From NCBI RefSeq assembly GCF_014779595.1, contig NZ_JACXZT010000010.1, forward strand, positions 310,001 to 374,000: a stretch of 64,000 nucleotides of DNA, in the 5' to 3' direction. Under the pieces are notes generated by a model. That model had not been told where the DNA came from. It did no database searches and saw only the letters and a list, made by a program, of their open reading frames with translations. This document shows, one piece after another, positions 63,535 through 64,000 of the stretch. The translations under genes were made by a program, and so were the position numbers. Positions within the stretch are counted from its first letter, which is position 1. Each line of letters begins with the position of its first letter. The DNA comes from Halomonas sp. ML-15 (GTDB lineage: Bacteria; Pseudomonadota; Gammaproteobacteria; Pseudomonadales; Halomonadaceae).

Positions 63535-64000
63535 GTGAAAATTGGAGCACCCAAGGAAACCTTTGCCGGGGAGGCCCGAGTGGCCTTGACCCCGGAGAGC
63601 GCGATACACATTCAGAAACTCGGCCATGAATGTCTGGTCGAGCGCGACGCAGGCCTCGCCGCCGGCTTCAATGACGACGCCTACCGCGAGGCGGGCGTGA
63701 CCGTGGTCGATGATGCCGAGACGCTGTGGCGCGACGCCGAGGTGGTGATCAAGGTGCGTGAGCCCTCCGAGGCCGAGGCGGGCCTGCTGCATGAAGGGCA
63801 GACCCTGATCAGCTTCTTCTGGCCGGCCCAGCAGGAGGCGCTGCTGGAGCGCTGCAAGGCCACCGGTGCCAGCGTGATCGCCATGGATATGGTGCCGCGC
63901 ATCTCGCGGGCTCAGAAGATGGATGCGCTCTCCTCGATGGCCAATATCGCCGGCTACCGGGCGGTGATCGAGGCCGGCAATAACTTCGGGCGCTTCTTCA
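63535..64000 (+). CDS. pntA: NAD(P) transhydrogenase subunit alpha, 5' part
   Basis: The start of a proton-translocating transhydrogenase alpha subunit, 155 residues to the window edge. GTG start with AAGGAGGGG upstream. The N-terminus KIGAPKETFAGEARVALTPES, then SFFWPAQQEALLERC and DMVPRISRAQKMDALSSMANIAGYRAVIEA, closely follow E. coli PntA. It couples hydride transfer between NADH and NADP+ to the proton gradient. It continues past the window. Confidence 0.93.
   Translation, partial: MKIGAPKETFAGEARVALTPESAIHIQKLGHECLVERDAGLAAGFNDDAYREAGVTVVDDAETLWRDAEVVIKVREPSEAEAGLLHEGQTLISFFWPAQQEALLERCKATGASVIAMDMVPRISRAQKMDALSSMANIAGYRAVIEAGNNFGRFF

Overview
The window is a GC-rich, gene-dense chromosomal segment from a gammaproteobacterium. 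Gene content and protein style (acidic surface proteins, fused Pst permeases with long extracytoplasmic inserts, an HsbR/HsbA pair, PsrA-like fatty-acid boxes, and intergenic repeats I recall from Halomonas genomes) point to Halomonas or a close relative in the Halomonadaceae. The genus is inferred; no rRNA gene is present to confirm it. I found no tRNA, CRISPR array or transposase.

Layout: 1-6.5 kb holds the end of a ycgN-like gene, a secreted glycine-repeat protein, oligopeptidase B, and a membrane protein/VWA protein/class II glutamine amidotransferase run. 6.6-19.5 kb is mainly housekeeping: fadD, hrpA, a KAS III-like synthase, mlaA, an HsbR/HsbA-type phosphatase/STAS pair, transaldolase, and a Bcr/CflA plus TSUP transporter pair. 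19.5-25.6 kb is a pst phosphate uptake locus (pstS, then pstCAB) with three good Pho boxes and a hairpin separating pstS from pstC.

25.8-42.4 kb is an arsenic region. It contains an arsenate-efflux pair (GAPDH + ArsJ), an arsR, a BASS-family arsenic permease, an FMN reductase, a second arsR, and a minus-strand operon that I read as arxB2-arxA-arxB-arxC-arxD-fkbp, encoding an anaerobic-type (Arx) arsenite oxidase. After a hypothetical gene, a thiolase and a DUF3422 gene comes ACR3. The combined picture is inferred: ACR3 and the second permease export As(III), periplasmic Arx oxidises it and feeds electrons to the quinone pool through the NrfD-like ArxC, and As(V) that re-enters through Pst is converted to 1-arseno-3-phosphoglycerate by GAPDH and exported by ArsJ. 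No arsC-type cytoplasmic arsenate reductase and no arxXSR regulators are visible in the window. AT-rich CATATG/ATATAT motifs precede arxB2, the GAPDH gene and ACR3, suggesting ArsR control.

42.4-46.5 kb is a fatty-acid block (thiolase, TetR regulator, acyl-CoA dehydrogenase) with two PsrA-like operators that match one upstream of fadD. 46.6-64 kb holds hsp20, ybaN, pepN, an MgtC-like gene, lemA + M48 protease, a YegS-like lipid kinase, an acidic lipoprotein, a cold-shock gene, a LysE exporter, slt, two hotdog thioesterases, htpG, an isochorismatase-fold protein whose catalytic Cys position is Ser, and the start of pntA.
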